Shown: in pieces, positions 5,769-11,993 of the stretch
How positions within the stretch are numbered: the first letter of the stretch is position 1
Layout: every line of letters starts with the position of its first letter
Source: an uncultured Sutterella sp.
GTDB taxonomy: Bacteria > Pseudomonadota > Gammaproteobacteria > Burkholderiales > Burkholderiaceae_F
Assembly (NCBI GenBank): GCA_900764215.1
Contig: CAAFNI010000286.1
Coordinates: 1 to 11,993, forward strand
Reading direction: 5' to 3'
DNA length: 11,993 nt
Program-made: the position numbers and the translations under genes
The notes under the pieces: generated by a model
Databases searched by the model: none
Told to the model about the DNA's origin: nothing
Seen by the model: only the letters and a program-made list of their open reading frames with translations

Positions 5769-7007
5769 ATGACCGACAAGAACATCGCCACGACCTTCCT
5801 CTCCGACGGCAACGTCTGCTCGCCCAAGGGCTTTCGCGCCTCGGGCATTCACTGCGGTCTTCGCCGCAACAAGTCGAAGAAGGATCTGGCCCTCATCGTC
5901 TCCGACGTGCCCGCCGCCGCAGCCGCCGTCTACACGCTCAATGCCGTCAAGGGCGCGCCCATCGCCGTGACGAAGGCTCATCTTGCCGACGGCCGCGCGC
6001 AGGCGATGCTCTGCAATTCCGGCAACGCCAACACCTGTGCGCCCAACGGCGAAGCCGTCGCCGTGAAGATGTGCGAGCTTCTCGCCGAGGCGTCCGGCCT
6101 CAGCGCCGACGACGTCATCATCGCCTCGACGGGCGTCATCGGACAGGCGCTTCCGATCGAGCCCATCGCCGCGGGCATGAAGCCTCTTGTCGACGCGCTC
6201 TCGACCGAAGGCGGCGAAGACTGCGCGGCCGCCATCATGACGACCGACCTCGCCCCCAAGCACTGTGCGGTCACGGTCGAGATCGGCGGTCGAACCGTCA
6301 CCGTGGGCGGCATCGCCAAGGGCTCGGGAATGATTCATCCCAACATGGCCACGATGCTCGTCTTCATCACCACCGACGCCGCGATCTCGCCCGCCATGCT
6401 CCAGAAAGCCGTGAGCGCCGACGTTCAGAAGACCTTCAACATGATCAGCGTCGACGGCGACACGTCCACGAACGACATGCTGAGCGTGATGGCCAACGGA
6501 CTTGCGGGCAACGCCGAAATCACGACGGAAGGCGGGGACTTCGAGGCGTTTTCGGCCGCGCTTCACCGGGTCACCTCGCACCTGAGCCGCGCCATTGCCC
6601 GAGACGGCGAAGGCGCGACCAAGCTTCTCACCTGCACGGTGACGGGCGCCGCCGACGAAACGGCCGCCCGCGTGCTCGCCAAGAGCGTGATTGCCTCGAG
6701 TCTCGTGAAGACCGCCATGTTCGGCGCCGACGCCAACTGGGGCCGCGTGCTCTGCGCGCTCGGCTACAGCGGCGCGCCCTTCAATCCGGACGCGGCCGAC
6801 GTGTCGTTCGCCTCCGCCGCGGGCGTCGTCGACGTTTGCCGGGCAGGCCGCGCGCTCGACTTTTCCGAGGAGCTCGCCAAGAAGGTGCTTCTCGAAAAGG
6901 AGGTTTCCATTTTGGTTGCGCTCCACGACGGCGACGCCGACGCAACGGCCTGGGGGTGCGACCTTTCCTACGAATACGTGCGCATCAACGGCGACTACCG
7001 CAGCTGA
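5769..7007 (+). CDS. argJ: bifunctional ornithine acetyltransferase / N-acetylglutamate synthase
   Basis: Moves the acetyl group from N-acetylornithine back to glutamate, which makes the pathway cyclic; bifunctional members also use acetyl-CoA. The protein has 412 residues. The self-cleavage site is visible as GMIHPNMATML, where Thr195 becomes the N-terminal nucleophile of the beta chain. CNSGNANTC near residue 81 and GADANWGRVLCALGYSG near the end are family hallmarks. The ATG at 5769 is the only sensible start; the open frame further upstream overlaps argC and is not protein-like. No Shine-Dalgarno precedes it, only a C/A-rich stretch. argB follows after 10 bases. No argE is seen here, as expected with ArgJ. 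Confidence 0.95.
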   Translation: MTDKNIATTFLSDGNVCSPKGFRASGIHCGLRRNKSKKDLALIVSDVPAAAAAVYTLNAVKGAPIAVTKAHLADGRAQAMLCNSGNANTCAPNGEAVAVKMCELLAEASGLSADDVIIASTGVIGQALPIEPIAAGMKPLVDALSTEGGEDCAAAIMTTDLAPKHCAVTVEIGGRTVTVGGIAKGSGMIHPNMATMLVFITTDAAISPAMLQKAVSADVQKTFNMISVDGDTSTNDMLSVMANGLAGNAEITTEGGDFEAFSAALHRVTSHLSRAIARDGEGATKLLTCTVTGAADETAARVLAKSVIASSLVKTAMFGADANWGRVLCALGYSGAPFNPDAADVSFASAAGVVDVCRAGRALDFSEELAKKVLLEKEVSILVALHDGDADATAWGCDLSYEYVRINGDYRS

Positions 7008-7017
7008 GGAACGCATC

Positions 7018-7899
7018 ATGCACGAACTCACAGACTTCGACATCGCGAAGCTACTGAGCGACTCGCTCAAGTACGTCAAGCTCTACCGCGGACACACCGT
7101 GGTGGTGAAATACGGCGGCAACGCCATGAAGAATCCCGAACTCCAGCAGCAGGTGATGCACGACCTCGTGCTTCTCTCGATGATCGGCATCCGCATCGTG
7201 CTCGTGCACGGCGGAGGCCCCTCCATCAACAAGTCGCTCGCCGATTTGGGCATCGAATCCAAATTCGTTCGGGGCCTGCGCGTCACCGACGAGGAAACGA
7301 TGCGCGTCGTGCAGCGCGTGCTTGCGGGCGAAACCAACAAGGATCTCGTCAAGCTTCTCTGCACCGAGGGTGCAAAGGCCGTGGGACTCTGCGGCCTTGA
7401 CGCGAACCTCATCACCGCGCGCCCCGAAGCCGAGGATCTCGGGCTTGTCGGGCACATCACGGGGGTCGACGTCTCCATCGTCGAAACGCTTCTCGAAAAG
7501 GGATGCATTCCCGTCATCGCATCCGTGGCCGGCGACGGCGAAGGCCGCAGCTACAACGTCAACGCCGACACGGCCGCAGCCGCAATCGCCGGTGCGCTCG
7601 GCGCGCGCCGCCTCGTGCTGATGACCGACATCAACGGCCTGATGCGCGACGTGAACGACCCCGGCTCGCTCATTTCCGTCCTGACGACGGCGGACATCGA
7701 ACCCCTCAAGGCGCAGGGCGTCATCACGGGCGGCATGATCCCGAAGATCGACTGCGCGCTTCACGCCATCGAATCCGGCGTCGAGCGCGTCGCCATGATC
7801 AACGGCACGCTTCCCCACAGCATCCTCGTCGAAATGCTCACCAAGGGCGGCATCGGCACCCTCGTCAAGACGGGGCCGCGCAGCGCCGCCTCGGCATGA
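7018..7899 (+). CDS. argB: acetylglutamate kinase, likely arginine-inhibited type
   Basis: Phosphorylates N-acetylglutamate with ATP, the controlled step of the cyclic pathway. It has 293 residues, longer than the 258-residue E. coli enzyme. VVKYGGNAM with Lys31, LVHGGGP (62-68), YNVNADTAAAAIAGAL (from 179) and GGMIPK with Lys243 mark the amino-acid kinase fold. The extra N-terminal helix (residues 1-25) is the feature linked in the family to hexamer formation and feedback inhibition by arginine. GAGGA (7006-7010) overlaps the argJ stop and lies 7 bases before the ATG. The stop overlaps, by ATGA, the start of the foreign IscB-like frame. The C-terminus looks complete, so argB is not disrupted. 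Confidence 0.95.
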   Translation: MHELTDFDIAKLLSDSLKYVKLYRGHTVVVKYGGNAMKNPELQQQVMHDLVLLSMIGIRIVLVHGGGPSINKSLADLGIESKFVRGLRVTDEETMRVVQRVLAGETNKDLVKLLCTEGAKAVGLCGLDANLITARPEAEDLGLVGHITGVDVSIVETLLEKGCIPVIASVAGDGEGRSYNVNADTAAAAIAGALGARRLVLMTDINGLMRDVNDPGSLISVLTTADIEPLKAQGVITGGMIPKIDCALHAIESGVERVAMINGTLPHSILVEMLTKGGIGTLVKTGPRSAASA

Positions 7900-8279
7900 C
7901 GCGCATCACACCGGGACTCTCCAAGACGCATTGCGTCGATGCCTACTGCATCGCGGGGAGTCTGAATGCCCGTCGAAGAGGCGTCTACCTCTATCAGCGG
8001 CAGATGCGTAAGCACAATCGTCAGATTCACAAGTTCACGGTGCTTTCCAAGACACTGAAGGACGGCACGAAAGTCGGTTACCGAAAGCTCAACCAGACGC
8101 CTTATCTCGTCAAGAACTTCAGGCTCTTTGACAAGGTGAGATGCATCGGACAAACAGGCTTCATCTTTGGCCGGAGAACATCCGGGCATTTTGAGGTTCG
8201 GACATTGAATAGGACAAGACTTTCAGATTGCGTCAACGCCAAAAACTCACGCTTCTCGAAAAGAGAAGAACTTTTTTAA
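7896..8279 (+). pseudogene. iscB: IscB-like RNA-guided nuclease, C-terminal fragment (RuvC-III + C-terminal domain)
   Basis: 127 codons open without interruption. GLSKTHCVDAYCIAGS (residues 7-22) matches the RuvC-III region of IscB proteins, recalled as GIPKDHYLDAYCIA in OgeuIscB; H12 and D15 keep the catalytic spacing. The basic QRQMRKHNRQIHK (about 36-48), PYLVKNFRLFDKV and GFIFGRRTSGHFEVRTL match the C-terminal domain of the same family. RuvC-I, bridge helix, RuvC-II and HNH are missing: argB occupies that space. GC content is lower (38-53% in three hand-counted 60-base lines, against 67% within argB) and AGA/AGG codons are frequent. The ATG overlaps the argB stop (ATGA), so coupled translation is possible. 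Most likely a mobile-element remnant; a retained stand-alone protein cannot be excluded. No omega-RNA is visible, since it would lie upstream of an intact iscB. Confidence 0.7.
8252..8277 (+). terminator. terminator-like hairpin at the end of the IscB fragment
   Basis: CTTCTC (8252-8257) and GAGAAG (8263-8268) pair around GAAAA, followed after AAC by T6 (8272-8277). It lies in the last codons of the IscB-like frame. If active, it would stop arg-cluster transcription before argD. The stem is short and AT-containing, so strength is doubtful. Confidence 0.4.
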
Positions 8280-8292
8280 CCGAACTCAGAAA

Positions 8293-8310
8293 GGAGGATG
8301 GCGCTTCCTC
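8293..8310 (+). promoter_or_regulatory. hairpin that pairs a strong Shine-Dalgarno sequence with TCCTCC
   Basis: GGAGGA (8293-8298) is perfectly complementary to TCCTCC (8305-8310) with a 7-base loop. The purine strand is a strong anti-16S sequence directly before the ATG of a 17-codon ORF. It may mask ribosome access in the argD leader, or be the terminal hairpin of the mobile element that brought the IscB fragment. Confidence 0.35.
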
Positions 8311-8351
8311 CCCTGTTTGAAAACAGAGGTTTGCGCGCCAGATTTTTATGA
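8298..8351 (+). CDS. possible 17-residue leader peptide upstream of argD
   Basis: ATG to TGA gives MALPPLFENRGLRARFL, with three arginines of which two use AGA, a codon rare in the neighbouring genes. The TGA overlaps the argD ATG by four bases (ATGA). argD has no Shine-Dalgarno of its own within 15 bases, so coupling to this ORF would explain its translation. Against it: AAGGAGG touches the ATG with no spacer, which is poor for initiation, and such short ORFs arise by chance. Confidence 0.3.
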   Translation: MALPPLFENRGLRARFL

Positions 8352-9532
8352 AGGACATCAAAACCATCGACAGCCTCTACCACGCCAACACCTACGGCCG
8401 TGCGCCCGTCGTCTTCGAGCGCGGCCGCGGAGCCCGCCTCTGGGACGACCAGGGACGCGACTACATCGACTTCGGAAGCGGCATCGGCGTCATGAGCCTC
8501 GGCTATGCGAACCCGGGCTGGGTGAAGGCGGTCTGCGAACAGGCCGCCGCGCTCGCCCACACCTCCAACCTCTTTTACAACGAAAAGACCGCCATGCTCG
8601 CCGGGCGTCTCGCGCTTCGCACGCACTTCGAGCGCGTCTTTCTCTCCAATTCCGGCGCCGAAGCCAACGAGTGCCTGATCAAGACCGCCCGCAAATGGGC
8701 CTCCGACACCAAGGGCGAAGGCGAACACCCCTTCGTGACGCTCGTCAACAGCTTCCACGGCCGCACGCTCACGACCGTCACCGCGACGGGGCAGGATGCC
8801 TTCCACAAGTTCTTCGGGCCCTTCACGCCGGGCTTTCGCTACGTGCCTGCGGGCGACCTGGGCGCGCTCGAAAAGCAGCTTGCCGACGAAGACTGCTCCG
8901 CCGTGCTTGTTGAAATCGTTCAGGGCGAAGGCGGCGTGCGCGCGCTCGACGCCGATTATCTCAAGGCCGTCGAAGCGCTGTGCCGCGAGAAAAACGTGCT
9001 CTTTTGCGTCGACGAAGTGCAGACGGGCAACGGCCGCACCGGGACCTGGTTTGCCTACGAACAATTCGGCCTCACGCCGGACATCGTCTCGACCGCCAAG
9101 GGGCTCGGCAACGGTCTTCCCATCGGCGCAACCCTCATGGGCCAGAAGCCCGCCGAGGTGCTGACGCCTGGCACGCACGGCTCGACCTTCGGCGGCAATC
9201 CCGTCGCCTGCGCGGGCGCGCTCAGCGTGCTCGAGCAGATCGACGACGCCTTCCTCGAGGCCGTCAGGCAAAAGGGCGCCTGGCTTGCGGCCGAGCTCGA
9301 AACCATCCCGGGCGTCAGGGACGTCTCCGGCCTCGGCCTCATGCTCGGCTTCTCAGTCGAAGGCTGCAAGTCCGCCGACATCAAGGCGAAGGCCCTCGAA
9401 AACGGACTCGTCGTCCTCACCGCCAAGGACCGCCTGCGTCTTTTGCCGCCGCTCTCCATCACCGAAGAGGAACTCTCCGACGGGCTGCTGCGGCTTGCTG
9501 CCGCCATCAAGGCGGTTCAAAAGGCCGCCTGA
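8348..9532 (+). CDS. argD: acetylornithine aminotransferase
   Basis: PLP enzyme that converts N-acetylglutamate semialdehyde to N-acetylornithine using glutamate; many members also serve lysine synthesis as succinyldiaminopimelate aminotransferase. The 394 residues are normal for ArgD. NTYGRAPVVFERG at the N-terminus, FLSNSGAEANE (98-108), NSFHGRT (134-140), VQGEGGV (191-197), VDEVQTGNGRTG with Asp222, and Lys251 in STAKGLGNG are all family markers; HGSTFGGNP binds PLP phosphate from the neighbouring subunit. The ATG at 8348 aligns with the family start but has no Shine-Dalgarno nearby and overlaps a tiny upstream ORF. The IscB fragment separates it from argB, so it may depend on read-through or its own promoter. 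Confidence 0.95.
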   Translation: MKDIKTIDSLYHANTYGRAPVVFERGRGARLWDDQGRDYIDFGSGIGVMSLGYANPGWVKAVCEQAAALAHTSNLFYNEKTAMLAGRLALRTHFERVFLSNSGAEANECLIKTARKWASDTKGEGEHPFVTLVNSFHGRTLTTVTATGQDAFHKFFGPFTPGFRYVPAGDLGALEKQLADEDCSAVLVEIVQGEGGVRALDADYLKAVEALCREKNVLFCVDEVQTGNGRTGTWFAYEQFGLTPDIVSTAKGLGNGLPIGATLMGQKPAEVLTPGTHGSTFGGNPVACAGALSVLEQIDDAFLEAVRQKGAWLAAELETIPGVRDVSGLGLMLGFSVEGCKSADIKAKALENGLVVLTAKDRLRLLPPLSITEEELSDGLLRLAAAIKAVQKAA

Positions 9533-9545
9533 CAAACGAAGACCA

Positions 9546-9589
9546 TGAAAAAATGAGCGGCGGATGCGCATTGCACGCATCCGCCGCTC
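9546..9589 (-). terminator. very strong hairpin terminator, best oriented for the minus strand
   Basis: GAGCGGCGGATGCG (9555-9568) and CGCATCCGCCGCTC (9576-9589) form a perfect 14-bp stem with a 7-base loop. On the minus strand the stem is followed by A then T6; on the plus strand it is followed by TCTCAG, a poor U-tract. It may still end argD transcripts, but its layout suits a minus-strand RNA. Confidence 0.7.
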
Positions 9590-9714
9590 TCTCAGACCCC
9601 CAACAGCGCCGGGCGGAGATTGACCCGTCCGGAAGGCACCAAGAAAACCTTCCGTTGCGCGCCCCGCGGACGACCCCCGTTGTCCTGTGTGCGAGGCGTT
9701 GGCTTTCGCTGTCG

Positions 9715-9742
9715 TTGAACGTATGTTGCCATAAGTGAGAAT
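9715..9742 (+). promoter_or_regulatory. possible promoter overlapped by the Fur box
   Basis: TTGAAC (9715-9720), 16-base spacer, then GAGAAT (9737-9742): each hexamer matches sigma-70 consensus in four of six bases. The -10 lies inside the Fur palindrome, as in many Fur-repressed promoters. A transcript from here would meet the terminator at 9856-9889 after about 140 bases. A weaker minus-strand pair (TTGAGA, then CAACAT) is also possible. Confidence 0.3.
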
Positions 9743-9750
9743 GATTCTCA
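9736..9750. promoter_or_regulatory. Fur box (ferric uptake regulator site)
   Basis: TGAGAAT-G-ATTCTCA is a perfect 7-1-7 palindrome, matching the accepted Fur core TGATAAT-N-ATTATCA in all but one base per half; variants with GAGAATGATTCTC are common in real Fur sites. It lies between convergent genes, so no protein gene is placed to be its target. Confidence 0.65.
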
Positions 9751-9855
9751 ATAGCAATTGAGGGCTTTTAGCCCAAAAACTTCCGTTCCATTGACGAAAA
9801 TCAAACTCGGACCCTTCCAAAGCTCGGCTTCGGGCCCGAACGACGATCATGAAGA

Positions 9856-9889
9856 AAAGGCGGTGCGTTCCGAAGTGCGCACCGCCTTT
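9856..9889. terminator. bidirectional terminator between argD and narX
   Basis: AAAGGCGGTGCG (9856-9867) and CGCACCGCCTTT (9878-9889) form a perfect 12-bp stem with a 10-base loop. On the minus strand the T-run is TTTT, 27 bases after the narX stop; on the plus strand TTTCTCTT follows. It most probably ends narX. Confidence 0.85.
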
Positions 9890-9915
9890 CTCTTGATGGA
9901 TGCTGCCCGATCGAA

Positions 9916-11820
9916 TCAAGGCTGCTCGTGTCTGGCCTCTTCGGAGAGCGTGAGGACGACGCGCGTGCCGCCGGAGGGCGAGACGCGCTCGACCTCGACG
10001 AAGGCTCCGATGCGGGAGGCGCGCTCGGCCATGATCGAGAGGCCCACGTGCTGGCCTTTGCGTTCGGCGACGAGCGCGTCGTCGATCCCCACGCCGTCGT
10101 CGGTGATCGTCACCTTGAGGTCGGCATTGTTTTCGATGCGGATGTCGACGTTTTCGGCGTGTGAATGCTTGCGGACATTGGAGAGCGCCTCCTGAATGAT
10201 GAAGATCACCTGAAGCTTCTGGCGCGGCGTGAGCTGCGGGCCGCGGCCCGAGACGCGCAGACGCGCGTTCATGCGGGACTGTCCCTCGAAGCGGTCGATC
10301 ACGGTGCGCACGCCCTCAATGAAGCCCTCCTTGTGGAGACGTTCGCGGAAGTTGAGAAGGAGCTCGCGCACGTCCTCATAGCATTCCTGAACGCCCGTGC
10401 GGATGGCGGAAAGCGACTCGTCGCGCAGAGCCACGTCGTTCGTGCGGATGGCATCCGAGAGGAACTGCACCTGCAGATTGAGGAAGGAGAGCGCCTGCGC
10501 GATCGAATCGTGAAGCCCCTGGGCAAGCAGCTGGCGCTCCTGAACCACGGCGTACTGACGATCGCGCTCGATGAGGCGATTGCTCGCCACGGCGACGCCG
10601 AAGTGCGTCACAAAGTTTTCCAGCAGGCGGATGACCTGCGTCGTCAGCTGCGGGCTCTCCTTGAAAAAGAGCGTGAAGATGCCCAGGTCGCCCGGCGTCG
10701 AGCGGATCTGGAAGCTGTAGGCCGTCTTGAAGCCCGCATCGGCAAAGCGCTTGGAGAGCTCGTCGTCGAGCTCCGTGAGCTGGAAGCACACCGGATAAGT
10801 CTTCGAGAGGACGGACGGAATGATGCCGGCATCGCCGGGCAGATCGTTCACGACCTTGACCAGATCAACCGAAAGGCCTTCGGCCGTGAGCAGCTGCATC
10901 GAGTCGTCCCGCCCCGAGAGGAGCTGAAGCGTGCACGCATCCGCCTCGGTCTGGCGCATGATGCGCGAGACGAAGCCGTCGGCCAGATCGTCAAGACTGC
11001 GCTGCTGCGTGAAATAGGAGGTCATCTCATAGAGCTGCGCGAGATGGCTGTTCTTTTCCTCTACGCTTGCGGTCTTCTCGGCCACCTTCTGCTCGAGATT
11101 GTCGTAGGAGTCCTTGAGACGCGCGGCCATTTCGTTGAAGCCCTCGGCGATCTCGCCAATTTCATCCTCGCTTCGCACTTCGGTGCGGGCCGTCAGATCG
11201 CCCGAGGAGAGCCGCCCGATGGCGCCGCCGAGCTTTTCGAGCGGACGGATCACCCAGCGGAGCAAAAGCGCCATGATCGCAAAAAGACTGCCGATCGCCA
11301 GCACGATGAGGAGCCCCTGCAGGTAGCGCAGCTGCCAGAGGAAGTGCGCGCGGTACTCGTCGATGTCGTTGGTGAGCGCAGCGAGCTTCTCGACATAGAG
11401 ATTGACGTCGCCCATCATCGGCTCGCGGGCGCCGCTGCGCGCCGCGGTGAGATGCGGAAGCACAGACTGCCTCCACTCCTCATCGATGTTGCGCAGCGCA
11501 GTTCGGATGGTCTCGGTTTCAGGCACGAGAAGCGGACGCCACTGATCGCCCCGCTGAAGAAGGTCGAGGCTGGCGTTGACCGTTCTCACCTCATTGTCGA
11601 AATCGCGGTTGTCATACTGCGGCAGCGCGTAGAGCGCCGTGCGGAAGACGTGGAAGCGGATGTCTCCGATGATGTTCGTTGCGGCGGACGAGCTCTCGAG
11701 CTTCCAGTTGAGCATCATCGTGTAGCCGATCGTGGTCACGATGAAGCTCACCCAGATGAGCGTCAGAAGCAGGAGCCTCGCCGAGAGGCTCTTGAAGAAG
11801 CGAAGCGTTTTGAATTTCAC
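9916..11820 (-). CDS. narX: NarX-like nitrate/nitrite sensor histidine kinase
   Basis: Membrane sensor kinase of 634 residues that would control a NarL-type response regulator. Order: TM1 about 14-36, periplasmic sensor 37-168, TM2 169-190, HAMP about 189-243, coiled coil 236-270, GAF-like domain about 275-415, HisKA_3 with His437 in GLHDSIAQALS, then HATPase (EALSNVRKH, TDDGVGID, GQHVGLSIMAERA). Arg55 and Arg60 in GDIRFHVFR have the spacing of NarX Arg54 and Arg59, which bind nitrate; the surrounding P-box is otherwise weak, so the ligand is likely, not proven. The start is GTG at 11820 with AAGGA 8 bases before it. A terminator follows. No response regulator is inside the window. It probably shares a transcript with the gene upstream. 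Confidence 0.82.
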   Translation of the reverse strand: MKFKTLRFFKSLSARLLLLTLIWVSFIVTTIGYTMMLNWKLESSSAATNIIGDIRFHVFRTALYALPQYDNRDFDNEVRTVNASLDLLQRGDQWRPLLVPETETIRTALRNIDEEWRQSVLPHLTAARSGAREPMMGDVNLYVEKLAALTNDIDEYRAHFLWQLRYLQGLLIVLAIGSLFAIMALLLRWVIRPLEKLGGAIGRLSSGDLTARTEVRSEDEIGEIAEGFNEMAARLKDSYDNLEQKVAEKTASVEEKNSHLAQLYEMTSYFTQQRSLDDLADGFVSRIMRQTEADACTLQLLSGRDDSMQLLTAEGLSVDLVKVVNDLPGDAGIIPSVLSKTYPVCFQLTELDDELSKRFADAGFKTAYSFQIRSTPGDLGIFTLFFKESPQLTTQVIRLLENFVTHFGVAVASNRLIERDRQYAVVQERQLLAQGLHDSIAQALSFLNLQVQFLSDAIRTNDVALRDESLSAIRTGVQECYEDVRELLLNFRERLHKEGFIEGVRTVIDRFEGQSRMNARLRVSGRGPQLTPRQKLQVIFIIQEALSNVRKHSHAENVDIRIENNADLKVTITDDGVGIDDALVAERKGQHVGLSIMAERASRIGAFVEVERVSPSGGTRVVLTLSEEARHEQP

Positions 11821-11841
11821 GGCGTGAATCCTTCCATGAGC

Positions 11842-11862
11842 CGGGCCGGTGCTGCCGGCCCG
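11842..11862 (-). other. GC-rich hairpin between the upstream gene and narX
   Basis: CGGGCCGG and CCGGCCCG form a perfect 8-bp stem with a 5-base loop. There is no T-run, so it is unlikely to be a full terminator. It may be an intercistronic processing or stability element ahead of the narX Shine-Dalgarno. Confidence 0.5.
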
Positions 11863-11867
11863 TCGTG

Positions 11868-11993
11868 TCAGAGAAGACTGGGGTTTTCGTCCTCGATCTC
11901 GATCGTCAGTCCGCCTTCCGAGCTCGCCTTGGGCAAGCCGTCGGTCCCGGCGGGCGACGCCGGCGCAATCGCCTCGACCGTCCAGGTGACGCC
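11868..11993 (-). CDS. C-terminal end of an unrecognised gene
   Basis: An open minus-strand frame enters from the window edge and ends in TGA at 11870-11868, giving 41 residues that begin GVTWTVEAIAPASPAG and end LTIEIEDENPSLL. The tail is acidic and Pro/Ala/Gly-rich in the middle. I do not recognise the family. Its position 47 bases before narX, on the same strand, suggests an operon. Codon use is like its neighbours. Confidence 0.55.
   Translation of the reverse strand, partial: GVTWTVEAIAPASPAGTDGLPKASSEGGLTIEIEDENPSLL

Larger units (their letters stand above)
9590..9855. other. convergent intergenic region with hairpins and a Fur box, no protein gene
   Basis: Nothing protein-like is present. 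Inverted repeats include CCGGGCGG/CCGTCCGG (9609-9616 with 9625-9632, one G-T pair), CGGAAGG/CCTTCCG (9630-9636 with 9648-9654), CTCAAT/ATTGAG (9747-9752 with 9757-9762) and GGGCT/AGCCC (9762-9766 with 9770-9774). With a Fur box in the middle and terminators at both ends, a small RNA on either strand is possible but unproven. Confidence 0.4.

Noticed and set aside
7900..8347. CRISPR array, omega-RNA or TnpA transposase beside the IscB fragment
   Set aside because: No direct repeats with spacers and no transposase frame are present; the omega-RNA would lie 5' of an intact iscB, a region replaced here by argB.
11818..11838. Six-codon ORF (MEGFTP) overlapping the narX GTG start
   Set aside because: Too short to support; the ATG lies upstream of the narX Shine-Dalgarno by chance.

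Overview
This is a high-GC proteobacterial window. Gene content and protein style (short soluble RnfB beside nth, ArgJ-type arginine pathway, short type-2 ArgC, NarX-like sensor) suggest a betaproteobacterium of the Burkholderiales, perhaps Sutterella/Parasutterella-like. That placement is an inference from recalled families; no search was run.

Layout. Positions 1-241 (minus) hold the 5' end of dinB (DNA polymerase IV), with a LexA-like box about 34 bp upstream of its start. Divergently, 452-2881 (plus) is an iron-sulphur/redox block: fdxA ferredoxin, an intrinsic terminator, then fpr, a soluble rnfB-like gene and nth (endonuclease III). The last two overlap by ATGA, and a strong terminator follows at 2984-3015. 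A PLP aminotransferase stands alone at 3108-4319 and ends in two tandem hairpins. A 365-bp gene-free stretch before argC contains several competing inverted repeats.

From 4762 to 9532 lies an arginine biosynthesis cluster, argC-argJ-argB-argD, which carries N-acetylglutamate to ornithine through the acetyl-recycling route. It is interrupted between argB and argD by 127 codons of lower GC. Their product matches the C-terminal part of IscB, the RNA-guided nuclease ancestral to Cas9: the RuvC-III His/Asp motif, a basic segment and the C-terminal domain. The RuvC-I, bridge-helix, RuvC-II and HNH parts are absent, so this looks like a mobile-element remnant or a stand-alone IscB C-terminal protein. 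Between it and argD are a terminator-like hairpin and a 17-codon ORF whose stop overlaps the argD start.

The convergent region 9533-9915 contains two strong terminator-like hairpins and a perfect-palindrome Fur box with no protein gene to control, so a Fur-regulated small RNA is possible. At 9916-11820 (minus) is a NarX-like nitrate/nitrite sensor histidine kinase starting with GTG, preceded by the last 41 codons of an unrecognised gene that runs off the window edge.

The redox block, arginine cluster, dinB and narX are ordinary genes. The most unusual content is the IscB fragment inside the arg cluster, the leader structures before argC and argD, and the orphan Fur box.
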